From positions 7,620,038 through 7,655,037 of the forward strand of contig CM022667.1 in NCBI GenBank assembly GCA_012295275.1: 35,000 nucleotides of DNA, read 5' to 3'. The position numbers and the translations under genes are program-made. The stretch comes from Chrysomallon squamiferum. Its lineage: Eukaryota > Mollusca > Gastropoda > Neomphalida > Peltospiridae. Position 1 is the first letter of the stretch. Every line of letters begins with the position of its first letter. Below the pieces are notes generated by a model, which had not been told where the DNA came from, ran no database searches, and saw nothing but the letters and a program-made list of their open reading frames with translations. Positions 10,965-20,934 of this stretch are shown in pieces.

Positions 10965-13452
10965 ATGGTAAGAAATATTTTAATATTTTATAACGTGTAA
11001 GTTTAAAGTATTCTTATCTTGGTGTAATTAATTTAGTTTTTGAATCTATATTAAGTTGTGAAAAAGTTTAATCTTAGAATAATAAACAAATAATATTGTT
11101 GACATATAGTTAGTTAATAGCACTTAAATGATAATCTGTTTTCAATTCATAATAGATAGCTAGACAGCTAGATAGATAGACAGATACATATATAGGCAAA
11201 TACATAAATAGATAGATATACGTGTTTTGTCATATATTATTATTATTATTATTTGTTCTTTTTTCTTCTTTTTCAGAAACTGTTATTTTTCATTTGTCTC
11301 TTTGCCCTGGCTGCCTGCATCGTTCTTAGCATGTACGTAAAATTCACAGTTTAGTTCAATTAATGTGTGTGTGTGTCTGTCTGTATATATGTACGTTACT
11401 GTGTATTTGTATGAATTTTCACGAATCAAATTATTGTGCATTATTGTTTCTTTGAATGTTGATATGTGTATAATGATGGATGGTGATGATGATCATAATG
11501 AAAATAATAATAATGAGATGATGAAGATGATTATAAAAATGTATTTCAGGGAGTCAGAGGATGATTTGCTGAAAATGTTCACTCCTGAGATTTTAGAAAA
11601 GATGAACAACTCGACAGACGAAATCATCGGAGCCAACTGGCCGGTGTTTGCCCCGCCGCAGTTGTTTGTCAAAGCACAGACGACGTGTGAGCCGTGCCCG
11701 TATCGCTCTAAGATCGTCTTCAAGTTTTGTAACAACATCTGTACTATCACCAAACCCTACTTCTGGGGAGTCCGAACTGTATCTTGCCTGTGAGTACTAT
11801 CTTTGTTATATAAATAACATTCTATAAAACATAGCAATCATATAAATAACATTTTGCAACTCATAGTTTAGTTCAATTAATGTGTGTGTGTGTCTGTCTG
11901 TATATATGTACGTTACTGTGTATTTGTATGAATTTTCACGAATCAAATTATTGTGCATTATTGTTTCTTTGAATGTTGATATGTGTATAATGATGGATGT
12001 TGATGATGATCATAATGAAAATAATAATAATCAGATGATGAAGATGATTATAAAAATGTATTTCAGGGAGTCAGAGGATGATTTGCTGAAAATGTTCACT
12101 CCTGAGATTTTAGAAAAGATGAACAACTCGACAGACGAAATGATGAGAGCCAAGACGCAGTCGTTTTTCAAACCACAGACAACGTGTGAGCCGTGCCCGT
12201 ACCGCTACAGGAGCATCCTGAGGTTTTGTAAAAACAGATGTCAAATCATCAGACCCGCCTTCTGAGAGTCCGAACTGTAGATTGTATGTGAGTAGTATCC
12301 TTGTTATATAAATAACATTTTATAAAACATAGCAATCATGTAAATAACATTTTGCAACTCATACTTTCATGTAAATTAGATTTTATAACAGATAGTACCA
12401 TATAAATGATATATTTTATAACAGATAGTATCATACAAATAATATAATTTATAACAGATAATACTGTATAAACAATATATTTTACAACACATAGTATCAC
12501 AGAAGTAATATTTTATACCACACAATGTCATATGTATATATGTATGATTAAATACAAAAGAAAACTGGACCAATGTTCTAGTATAAATAGCGTGTAATGT
12601 ACTATTATTCTTAAAAAAGATTGTGTTTAATCGTATTATTTAAATATTCTATAACAAATTTTTTTAAATTATTTTATACAAGTAAAAAATAACTATAAAG
12701 AATTAAACAGGTTGATTTGTATTTAAAAATGAATCTGATCACAGAGCATTCAGATGCTCAATTATTTTATTTTGTTATAGTAACTGATACAAAGTGATGA
12801 TATTAAGATATAGTGACTCATGCATAGTGATGATATTAAGATATAGTGACTCATGCATAGTGATGATATTAAGAGATAGTAACTGATACATAGTGATGAT
12901 ATTAAGAGATAGTGATGATATTAAGATACAGTAACTGATACATAGTGATGTCATTAAGAGCTAATAACTTGTACAGTGATGATATTAAGATATAGTAACT
13001 GATACATAGTGATGATATTAAGATATAGTAACTGATGCATAGTGATGATATTAAGAAATAATAACTTGTACAGTGATGATATTAAGATATAGTAACTGAT
13101 ACATAGTGATGATATTGAGATATAGTAACTGATACACAGTGATGATATTAAGAGATAATAACTTGTACAGTGATGATATTAAGATATAGTAACTGATACA
13201 TGGTGATGATATTAAGAGATAATAACTTGTACAGTGATGATTTTAAGATGTAATAACTGGTATCATTTTAAATTTATCAGATACAAGAGCTGTTATCCAT
13301 TCTGTCCCTGTCAAAAGTTTAAGGCTCGCTGCCGTCCTACTGGTTACGCTAGATTCTGGTTTGTTGCTTACTGCAAAAAGGCCTGTGGAAAGTGGCGTAA
13401 AGGTCGCAGTTTCAACTACTACTACTTCCCACAGGATTGCATGTGTCGATAA
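10965..13452 (+). CDS. Gene B: secreted 13-cysteine protein, 156 aa, four exons
   Basis: The exons are the ATG at 10965-10967 ending exon 1, exon 2 at 11277-11332, exon 3 at 11550-11789 and exon 4 at 13281-13452 (TAA 13450-13452). All introns are GT-AG with phases 0, 2 and 2, and the total is 471 nt. Residues 1-19 are a signal peptide with a KLLFF hydrophobic core. Residues 20-44 are an acidic leader (ESEDD) with N-glycosylation sequons at N39 and N40. A variable proline-rich linker follows, then CEPC with C66, C69, C80, C84 and C99. Exon 4 gives a basic, aromatic domain with C104, 108, 110, 117, 131, 135, 153 and 155 and the motifs CRPTGY, FW and FPQDC. Thirteen mature cysteines is an odd number, so a free thiol or a dimer is possible. 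A polyadenylation signal AATAAA is at 13514-13519. A second, broken exon 3 lies inside intron 3. The family is not recognised; the leader-plus-basic-Cys-rich layout resembles secreted defence or venom peptides only in general form. Confidence 0.85.
12067..12287 (+). pseudogene. Duplicated exon 3 of gene B, frameshifted
   Basis: This is a second copy of exon 3 inside intron 3, from a 517-bp tandem duplication of flanking intron plus exon (breakpoint near 11866). The acceptor TTTCAG and donor GTGAGT are both intact. The copy keeps the ESEDD leader, NNST, CEPC and the next two cysteines. Relative to gene D it lacks one G in the TTCTGGAGA region, giving TGA at 12263-12265 and a length of 221 nt. 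Its variable linker resembles that of gene D more than its neighbour's. Inclusion together with exon 3 would break the frame, so it should be skipped or trigger decay. Confidence 0.8.
12776..13262. repeat. 33-bp minisatellite in gene B intron 3
   Basis: Degenerate copies of the 33-bp unit also seen in gene A intron 3, mixed with shortened units reading AATAACTTGTACAGTGATG. The array ends 18 nt before exon 4. Confidence 0.93.
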
Positions 13453-13653
13453 GAAGAATTCCTTGAAAAGGAAATGAATGATTATTTTAAATAATGACAA
13501 AATGCAATGTAAAAATAAAATAAAATATGTACGGACGTGTGTTAGTGTTTGTGTGTGTCTGTTTTTGTTTTCATGTGTGAATATTTCAATATGTGAGAGA
13601 ATGCGTATGTGTGTGTGAATGTGTGAGTGAGTGTGTGAATATGTGAATGTGTG

Positions 13654-13688
<35 letters not shown>

Positions 13689-14270
13689 ACTCACATTCAC
13701 GCAAGTTCAGTGTTTCAACAATGGTGACGTATTTGAATTATTTTCAAATCACAGATAAAATAAAACTTCAGAGATGCGATGTATACAACTACAACAGCGA
13801 CATTATTACTAAAACACGTTCATCTTAGTTTTTTTGAATTGAGCGTTTCTATGAAAGAAATATCACGTTTTGTTAAAAACAACCCGTGTTTTATATAATT
13901 ATATTTAATTTAAATATGCTCAGAGTAAGACACTAAATGAACGCTTGAGTTTCAGTAGAGTTTGAATGAGAGGAAAAGTAAAGTGAAAATAATGAACATG
14001 AAAGTTTTAGATGTTGTTATATTACAGTCTGGTGAATATGTTGGGAACTTTTTAACGTATTTTATGAATGTCAGACAAAACAAGAAATCTCAATAACTTG
14101 GCTGGTTATTGTTTGTGGTTTTAAGTGTGACGTTTGATCTTGCAGACGTTGTTCATTTTACATTTTAACTTTGTGCTATGAGTTAACAGTATTATATTTT
14201 TCATTAGAAATAAACATCAAATACGACTAACGATATGAAGGATATGTCGACATCTTAATGTGTAATTAAA
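13453..14270. other. 3' flank of gene B, cluster-conserved block
   Basis: Contains AATAAA signals (13514-13519 and 13519-13524), GT-rich low-complexity DNA (13530-13690) and the conserved 3' block (about 13700-14265) shared with genes A, C and D. No gene is recognised; a short open stretch after an ACTTCAG near 13765 is conserved in B, C and D but has no start. Confidence 0.6.
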
Positions 14271-14483
14271 TAATTATATAAAAAAGGAAAAACAAAGAAA
14301 CCCCCCAAAAATAAACAACAACAAATGTGTGTGTATGTGTGGTTTAAAGAAGATCGAATTATATTATTTTGACTTGATTTCAGTTTTAAAACTTGTTTTC
14401 TTATATCTAAAACATTTGTATAAATAACGAAACCAGTCGTCAAAAATGAGTACAGTTTTAAAACGTTGTGTTTTAATAAAATT

Positions 14484-14500
14484 ACTACTACTACTACTAG

Positions 14501-14578
<78 letters not shown>

Positions 14579-14666
14579 TAATAATAATAATTATTTGTAT
14601 TATTATTATTATTAAACATTTTAAAAAATCTTCTTTACAAATATGTTATTATTATTATTACTATTA

Positions 14667-14697
<31 letters not shown>

Positions 14698-14700
14698 TTT
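14484..14700. repeat. (CTA)n / (AAT)n / (TTA)n trinucleotide cluster
   Basis: Consecutive CTA, AAT and TTA runs, then (TTTA)n near 14680-14703. The homologous but shorter cluster follows gene C at 23560-23705. Confidence 0.93.
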
Positions 14701-14703
14701 ATT

Positions 14704-15231
14704 GGTTGATTGAGTTATTGATTTGTTTTTCTATTTTTATTTGTTTTGCTATCATTATTTTCTTTACTTCTAATAAAAAATAATAATATTTTTGTTTTTG
14801 TTTTTTTCTTTTCATTTTTTTTTTTAAATTTATTTATTTCGATTTCAAGCCTATTTTATTGCATTTTCTATTAAATTTAAAAACAAATATTATTTATTTT
14901 TATTTATTAACTGTAGATATTCTGATTTATTCCGAGAGGCATCTCGATTCAAGGATTATTTTTCTTTTTTCTTTTTATAAACATTGACAAAATAGATGTA
15001 TATTTATATCAGCTTTTAAAGCATTTTACTAGCAACGCAGTTTCGGACTTCAAGCATGATGCCCGCTAGTATCTTCATTCACATTCTTTTATATCAGTGA
15101 TTTTCTGATTTGCTGGTGCCATAGATAGACTGAGATAAACTTAAAAAATGAGAAATGAACAAAATATAAAGATGTTAAAATAATAAATAAAAAAAAAAAA
15201 AAAAAAAAAAATAAAAAAATGAGAAAAGAAG
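14704..15231. other. A+T-rich spacer
   Basis: Low-complexity sequence with a poly(A) run at 15190-15211 and the string CAAGCATGATGCCCGCTAGT near 15050, which recurs at 24001 and 32236. No gene is seen. Confidence 0.5.
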
Positions 15232-15492
15232 AGGATAGATCGTAGAAACCATATTGCCTCTTTCTACAGCACTAAAGTAATTTGCACTTTCATTTACGCA
15301 TTTAATTTCCAAACAAACACGTTAAAATTTCTATTTAAAGTTTAAATGCTGACTAACAGTTTGTGTTTGTACTTGTTTGGTAAGGTTTCAAACACCGCAG
15401 GCTAGTTCTGATTCGAAGATAATGTGTGTTACGTCACAGTTAGAAATAAAACATGACTCGCTTTCTTTTTATTTCTTCACAGTAAACGGGAA
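15232..15492 (+). repeat. Left inverted-repeat arm (unit 2)
   Basis: Same order as the arm in unit 4 (32407 onward): GATCGTAGAAACCAT, then the GACTAACAGTTTGTG region, then GATTCGAAGATAATGTGTG and a TTACGTCAC motif. It passes directly into a Tigger relic instead of the second half of the arm, and no right arm follows. Confidence 0.75.
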
Positions 15493-15990
15493 AATAAAAG
15501 AATGTAAAGAAATAAATTGGTTTTGTAAAGTGTACAGGGTTAGGGATTCTCCATCTGTTCAGGGACAAAGGCCTACATCTTAGAAATTATTTTAACGACT
15601 TTCGCTGGAGTTATAGCTTGTATCGACTCCTTCTGCTTCAGTACGGTACATCTTGGCCAAGTGGACTACACGAACACCTCTCTATTTCATGCGTTAATTC
15701 AATGGACATCATCCGCTTCTTCTTCTCAGCACAGTCGTTTGCACTTATTTTCTTAGGATCCATGGAAATTTGGCCAAAAACTGCACATAACGCGAGTACA
15801 ACACAACAGAGATGCTTCCACGGCGAGGTAACTGCGTGAAGCAAACAACTGAAGATGTTCAGTTGTTCGTTGCGCCAACTAGCTCGTAACTCGGATTCTG
15901 GTTCGTAGCTCAAAGCAAAAATTCGACAGGGCTACTGCTCGTAACTCCGAAAACTCGTAAGTTGGGCACTCGTAAGTCAATGTACCACTG
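15493..15990 (-). mobile_element. Tigger/pogo-type DNA transposon relic
   Basis: The minus-strand 5' end at 15990 reads CAGTGGTACATTGACTTACG, which matches from memory the usual ends of Tigger-type elements. It is followed by repeated CGTAACTCG/CTCGTAAG-type sequence and a decayed transposase start. The opposite terminal repeat was not found, so the element is truncated. A related copy with about 320 bp lost lies at 24465-24620. The exact low-coordinate boundary is inferred from where the arm sequence ends. Confidence 0.75.
15540..15763 (-). pseudogene. Tigger-like transposase N-terminal fragment, frameshifted
   Basis: On the minus strand an ATG at 15763-15761 opens a frame reading MDPKKISAND, then KKKRMMSIEL, the N-terminal start of Tigger-family (CENP-B-like) transposases. 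The frame then shifts: a GVRVV/LAK segment lies in another frame, and a VVKIISK segment nearer 15580 is also displaced. It ends within the DNA-binding region and lacks the catalytic domain. The open frame from the ATG is only 41 residues. It is a dead fragment, recognised from family knowledge without a database search. Confidence 0.78.
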
Positions 15991-16084
15991 CATATGTTAA
16001 CTCAGTCGGTACAAACATTTTGCATTGGCGATAGGAAAGGTATCTAGTTTACATTGTAAAATCAACCATTCACATGCGAATGCA

Positions 16085-16385
16085 TACGGTAATACTAGAA
16101 ACACTACCATTACCACCACCACCATCACCAGCAGCAACAATAGCAAGAGCAACAAGAGCAGTAATACTTGTAGGAAAAGTAATAGATGTAGAATTAGTAG
16201 TGATATATAATAACAAACACCTTCGACAGCCTACTCCACCACACCACCACAACCACCAGCAGTAGCAGTAGTAAAACTAGTATGAGAAGTAGCAGTAGTA
16301 GTAGTAATACTAGTATGAGAAGTAGCAGTAGTGCTAGTAGCAAAAGTAGTACTTGTTCTAGCCCTAGCAGCAATAGTAAAAACTA
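16085..16385. repeat. Degenerate trinucleotide tract (CCA/AGC/AGT)
   Basis: Imperfect ACC, AGC, AAC and AGT triplets homologous to 19060-19355 and, in part, 27920-28045. It represents intron 2 of the minus-strand gene copies. At about 16061 the sequence jumps from the region downstream of exon 4 into this intron, so exons 3 and 4 are missing in this unit. Confidence 0.75.
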
Positions 16386-16650
16386 ACTGAATCTAAACGT
16401 GTATCAAAAACATTGTTAATGCGAAAGTAAACGAAATATGAAATAAATAAATAAAAGGTGAATTAAATAAATGAATAAATAAATAAGAAAAGAAAGAAAG
16501 AAGAAAGAAACGTTAAATAAAAGTGGAATAAGTAAGTAAGTAAGTAATCAAGTGAATAAAAAATAAATGAAATAAATAAGTAAACGACTGAAGAAGAGAC
16601 AGAAATGATTTGCTATGCGGAGTTAATTTCAGAGTAACTCGTAATTTTAC

Positions 16651-16700
16651 CTGACACATAACACAGCAGTGACAAACATTAAAACAAAGATCAGTGATTT
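16651..16700 (-). pseudogene. Minus-subfamily exon 2 (signal peptide), orphaned
   Basis: An intact 50-nt exon on the minus strand, with acceptor TTTCTTTCAG just above it and donor GTAAAA just below. It opens with AAA in phase 0 and ends with two bases (phase 2), exactly as exon 2 of genes A-D. It encodes a hydrophobic signal segment ([10 protein letters not shown]...). No exon 3 or 4 lies downstream on this strand before unrelated sequence, so the gene copy is incomplete. A TATA-like box lies about 1 kb upstream at 17715-17722. Confidence 0.72.
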
Positions 16701-16749
16701 CTGAAAGAAAAAGAAAACCAAGTGTAATATTTAAAATTATTTTATATCT

Positions 16750-16750
16750 C

Positions 16751-16837
<87 letters not shown>

Positions 16838-16850
16838 GACTGTCTCTCTA
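16750..16850. repeat. (TCTA)n(TCTG)n tetranucleotide repeat
   Basis: About 10 TCTA units followed by about 14 TCTG units. Confidence 0.95.
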
Positions 16851-16851
16851 A

Positions 16852-17065
16852 ATATTCTTACATATAAATAACTAATGAATAAATATTCGTACATCAGAAT
16901 AACTGGTTAATAAATATACTTACATATAAATAACTGGTTAATATATATTCTTACATATAAATAACTGGTTAATAAATATTCTTATATAAAAATAATTGGT
17001 TAATAAAAATTCTTACATGTAAATAACTGGTTAATAAATATTCTTACATATAAATAACTGGTTAT
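16852..17065. repeat. 31-bp tandem repeat (about 6-7 copies)
   Basis: Units combine AAATAACTGGTTAATAAATA with TTCTTACATAT and show small variations. It directly follows the tetranucleotide repeat. Confidence 0.9.
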
Positions 17066-17714
17066 TTATTATCTTTAGATATCTGTTTTATCCTGCGAAG
17101 GTTAGAATGCAGGTTTGAACAAGAAAAAACTGATATCAGTTATTATTACTATTATTATTATTATTATTATTTTATCTTGCCATTCTACATATTAAAAAAA
17201 CTGTATTCAATTCATTATTTTAATTCTCGACAACAGCAGATTCATTCAATATCGCCAACAAAATCTGTAATTTTAAATTGTTTTCTCTTTCCCTGACTGT
17301 CTCTTTTTATTTTTGTCCGTTTGTTAATACGTCTTTTTGTATCTCTGTACCTATTTTTTTATTTGTTCTTAAGAGTTGTCATAAGATATGACAGATCGCA
17401 TGATCGATACCGCTAAGTGGCATACTATGATGAGAATGTGTGTACGAAATTCTTGTACTCATTGTTATTATCATTTATTATTACTATTATTATTATTGTC
17501 ATTACTGTTGTTGTTGTTGTTATTATTATTATTATTATTATTCAATCATCTCGAGTACATTTATTATAGTTGTTGCTGGTTTTTTCTTCTTCTTCTTCTT
17601 ATGATTATGATATACTATGATGAGAATGTGTGTACGAAAGATTTCTATGTATGAAAATGTTTAGATTACTACTTCGGACATATTTTTTATAAATCTATCA
17701 CGTACGCTCAGTCG

Positions 17715-17722
17715 TTTTTATA
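17715..17722 (-). promoter_or_regulatory. Candidate TATA box for minus-strand gene copy
   Basis: TATAAAAA on the minus strand, within CAGTATAAAAACGACTGAG. It is conserved in the duplicate at 25996-26003 and has the same octamer as the plus-gene promoters. It lies about 1 kb upstream of the minus exon 2 at 16651-16700. No exon 1 ending in ATG-GT was found below it, so the assignment is tentative. Confidence 0.35.
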
Positions 17723-17805
17723 CTGATTCCAATTTACTCTGACTGCGCACAGAGGTATAAATATCTTTTGTAAACTTACAAATGATAGTTGTTAGTGTAT
17801 GTATG

Positions 17806-17810
<5 letters not shown>

Positions 17811-17862
<52 letters not shown>
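17811..17862. repeat. (GT)n microsatellite
   Basis: About 26 GT units within the duplicated spacer; the homologous run near 26080-26108 is shorter. Confidence 0.95.
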
Positions 17863-17866
<4 letters not shown>

Positions 17867-18317
17867 AAAAATAAATAAAGGCAATAAAATAACACAAATT
17901 CTTGTACTCATTGCTATTATCATTTATTATTACGCTTATTATTATTGTCATTACTGTTGTTATTATTATTATTATTCTCCTTATTATTATCATTATCATT
18001 ATTGTTGTTGTTGTCATTGCTAATATATTATTGTTGTTGTTGTTTTAAGGTGTGTTTGATGTCACGCTGACACATTCTGTGTTGTTAATCAGTGAAACGT
18101 ATCAACGTTTTTTTGTGTCTTGTTTTGAGGACTATCAAACAAGGATCAAACAGGTTTTTAAACTTAGATGTTTCAGAAAGGTAAACATTAAATAATAATT
18201 AAAGGAAACAAACAAGAAAAGACCCGGAAAGAAGACAAACATAAATAGAAACCAGCCAGCCAACTAGGCAGCCAGCCAAACAAACATACAAAGTTATTAA
18301 AGCAACAAACATAACAA

Positions 18318-18462
<145 letters not shown>

Positions 18463-18689
18463 ACACATACATTCACACATACACACAAATGCATTCACGC
18501 AAAAAGACACACACATTTACATATTCACACACACATACACATACGAATTCACACACAAACACACATACATTCACACGCATTTACGCAAAAGCACATAAAT
18601 TCAAACACGAACAAACGTCAGTACACATACAGTCACAATATTACAGATTGGTAAACGAAAACAAACAAAAACAATGCATTTATGTAACT

Positions 18690-18796
<107 letters not shown>

Positions 18797-18848
18797 TGTA
18801 GGAGGACTGATCTGTGACTAAAATGAACATTTAATTTAAATCACTTAC

Positions 18849-18989
18849 AGACATTTCACAGATCTAATTTTAATGTCAGAATCTATAATTTTACAGCCGC
18901 CATCACAGAAATCTTGAAGATGAATCTCCTCGTATGGACACGGCTCACACGTGGTTTGTCGACTTACAAACGGAAAATCATCTTGCTTG
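18849..18989 (-). pseudogene. Minus-subfamily exon 3, open but orphaned (18.9 kb)
   Basis: A 141-nt exon (47 x 3, the phase 2-2 length required) between an AAATTGTAG acceptor and a GTAAGT donor, both on the minus strand. It encodes KQDD, then QTTCEPCPY, with spacing C-x2-C-x10-C-x3-C-x13-C. This is the same as exon 3 of genes B-D except for one residue. The leader is much shorter than in the plus-strand genes. There is no exon 4 below it in this unit, and its upstream exon 2 (19674-19708) is decayed. It is best read as a fragment of a dead copy, although the exon itself has no lesion. Confidence 0.75.
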
Positions 18990-19039
18990 CTACAATTTAA
19001 ATAATATGAGTCAAAATTTTAATATCACACGTTCACATG

Positions 19040-19355
19040 CGCATGCGTACAGTAATACTAGAAAAATTACCATTACAACCACCATCACCAGCAGCAGCAA
19101 CAACAACTGTAGTAATCGTTGTAGCAATAGTAATAGTAGTAGTAGTAGAATTATTAGTGATATAGTAACAAACAGCATGTACAGCCAACTTCACAACCAA
19201 CAACAACAGCAGCATTAACAACAACAAGAACAACGACAACAACAACAAAGACAATACTACTTGTGGTAGTAGTACTAGTAGTAGCAGTAGTGGCACATTT
19301 AGCAGTGTGAGTGGTAGTAGTACTCATAGTATCAGTAGCAGCAGTAGTAAGAATA
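19040..19355. repeat. Degenerate trinucleotide tract in minus-subfamily intron 2
   Basis: ACC/AGC/AAC and AGT triplets homologous to 16085-16385. The copy at 27920-28045 lacks roughly 270 bp that this copy contains (between about 18977 and 19240). Confidence 0.8.
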
Positions 19356-19499
19356 GTTAAAATTAGCAATATGCTTTAAATGTGTCTCAAAAACAATTGT
19401 TAATTCGATCATAAACGAAATTATATGAAATAAATAAAGAAGGAATGAAAGAAGTAAAGTGAAATAAATTAATAAATAAATAAATAAATAAACAAACAA

Positions 19500-19625
19500 G
19501 TCAATAAATCAATAAAAGTGAAGTAAATAAATAAATAAATACTAAAATAAAGAAATAAAGAAATAAAGAAATAAATAAAGAAAGAAATAAATAAAGAAAG
19601 AAAGAAAGAAAGAAAGAAAGAAAAG
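19500..19625. repeat. (AAAT)n / (AAAG)n low-complexity tract
   Basis: Runs of AAAT and AAAG tetranucleotides; homologous to 28140-28255. Confidence 0.9.
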
Positions 19626-19673
19626 AACTAAGTGGTGTAGGAAATGATTTGTTAATTACAAAGTATTTTTTAC

Positions 19674-19708
19674 CGGAATCCATACACAACAGTGACTAAA
19701 ACAGTGAG
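19674..19708 (-). pseudogene. Decayed minus-subfamily exon 2 (19.7 kb)
   Basis: Aligns with the intact exon 2 at 16651-16700 but is about 15 nt shorter, and its acceptor AG has become CG (minus strand CTTTCCGAA). The GTAAAA donor is kept. The copy at 28304-28345 shares the same lesions. Confidence 0.6.
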
Positions 19709-20019
19709 TTCGGAAAGAGAAAGAAAACTGAATGCAATGTTTATATATATACATAATCAGATAATTTACTTATTTATTAACTTTCTTGCTTATTTATTTG
19801 TTTATTTACTCATTATTTATTCATTCATTCATTCATTCATCTCATCACAAGGTAGCAACACTTGGCAAATCCTCAACAAGATCACAACAACTGTAACATC
19901 ATCGAGATTAACAAAATTGTTAGCAACGACAACGACCATATTTCTTATTTCTGTTAACAATTTAATAATCTTTCTTAATAAATATTTTACATATTGTTTA
20001 TTGTCGTAAGATATGTTTT

Positions 20020-20021
<2 letters not shown>

Positions 20022-20082
<61 letters not shown>
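20022..20082. repeat. (AAT)n microsatellite upstream of gene C
   Basis: A pure AAT run of about 20 units. The corresponding tract at 88-124 is shorter. Confidence 0.95.
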
Positions 20083-20085
<3 letters not shown>

Positions 20086-20468
20086 TATGTATATTTATTT
20101 TCTTAACTGACAATCTAGATATACAGACACACACAAACTTTTTCTCCTCATTTTCCCCAGCAGATGATAACAGTTGCCAGATATCTGAAAGATGTATTAT
20201 ATAGCTGACTATCGTACAGAAAACCAGTGATGTTTTCTTTTATTGTTCTTGTTTTTTCTTTTTCAGTTAATTGTATTTCTTTAAATTTTCACTTCTGACA
20301 TTAATAATCAAATTTTTCTTAAGCTTACAGATTTGATCACGTGACATATTTCAAGAGGATGTCTACGAAGAAATGAGTCACAACATTTACATATATTTAC
20401 CTGTTCACATTTGCTCAATTTTCTTTTCCTGCTTTTGAAAAAACTAATTTTGTTTTCCAGTGTGTCTG

Positions 20469-20565
20469 ATTGGTCGACGCTAAACGGATACAGTTTGAAA
20501 TTGTCATTGGACAAGAGGGCGCTGAGACTGCTATAAAAATACAAGATGCTGGTACGAGTAGTCAA
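20469..20565 (+). promoter_or_regulatory. Core promoter of gene C
   Basis: Inverted CCAAT boxes at 20469-20473 and 20506-20510, TATA box at 20532-20539. Nearly identical to the A, B and D promoters; one C-to-A change lies between the CCAAT boxes. Confidence 0.8.
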
Positions 20566-20625
20566 TACACCGCACACCCCGTTCAAGATTTTCCAGATAT
20601 TCGCTTGTTCTGTGTATCTGCGACA

Positions 20626-20877
20626 ATGGTAAGAAATATTTTAATATTTTATAACGTGTAAGTTAAAGTGTTCTTATCTTGGTCTAATTAATTTAGTTTT
20701 TGAATCTTTATTAAGTTGTGAAAAAGTTTAATCTTAGAATAATAAATAATAATATTGTTGACATATAGTTAGTTAATAACACTTAAATGGTAATTTGGTT
20801 TCAATTCATAATGGATAGCGAGACAGCTAGATAGATAGACAAATACATAAATAGATATATATACGTGTTTTGTGAAA

Positions 20878-20934
<57 letters not shown>

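Larger units (their letters stand above)
17340..18300. other. Duplicated spacer block, copy 1
   Basis: This is homologous to about 25835-26640. Shared landmarks are GACAGATC(G/A)CATGATCG, the CTCTGACTGCGCACAGAGG region, GT repeats, (TTA/TTG)n tracts, the TGATGTCACGCTGACACATT segment and an AGGAAACAAACAAGAAAAGA segment. No gene is recognised apart from a possible minus-strand promoter (17715-17722). Confidence 0.7.

Noticed and set aside
10809-11000. A 63-residue open frame repeated at 503-694, 10809-11000, 20470-20661 and 28795-28986
   Set aside because: It begins at a TTG rather than an ATG and runs through the TATA box, the 5'UTR, the true ATG and the exon 1 donor. Its conservation is explained by promoter and exon 1 conservation.
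13243-13704. Minus-strand frames overlapping exon 4 of genes B, C and D (also 22220-22507 and 30721-31008)
   Set aside because: They are antisense shadows of exon 4. The plus strand has the splice sites, phase and conserved cysteine framework.
13765-13828. Possible extra terminal exon after an ACTTCAG in the 3' flanks of B, C and D
   Set aside because: Genes B-D already have a stop codon and AATAAA upstream, the segment lacks cysteines of the framework, and gene A has no equivalent stop. It is kept only as a low-interest observation.
16025-16265. Short plus- and minus-strand frames in the triplet-rich tracts near 16.1 and 19.1 kb
   Set aside because: They consist of degenerate CCA/AGC/AGT triplets in the former intron 2 of minus-strand copies and have no conserved start or domain.
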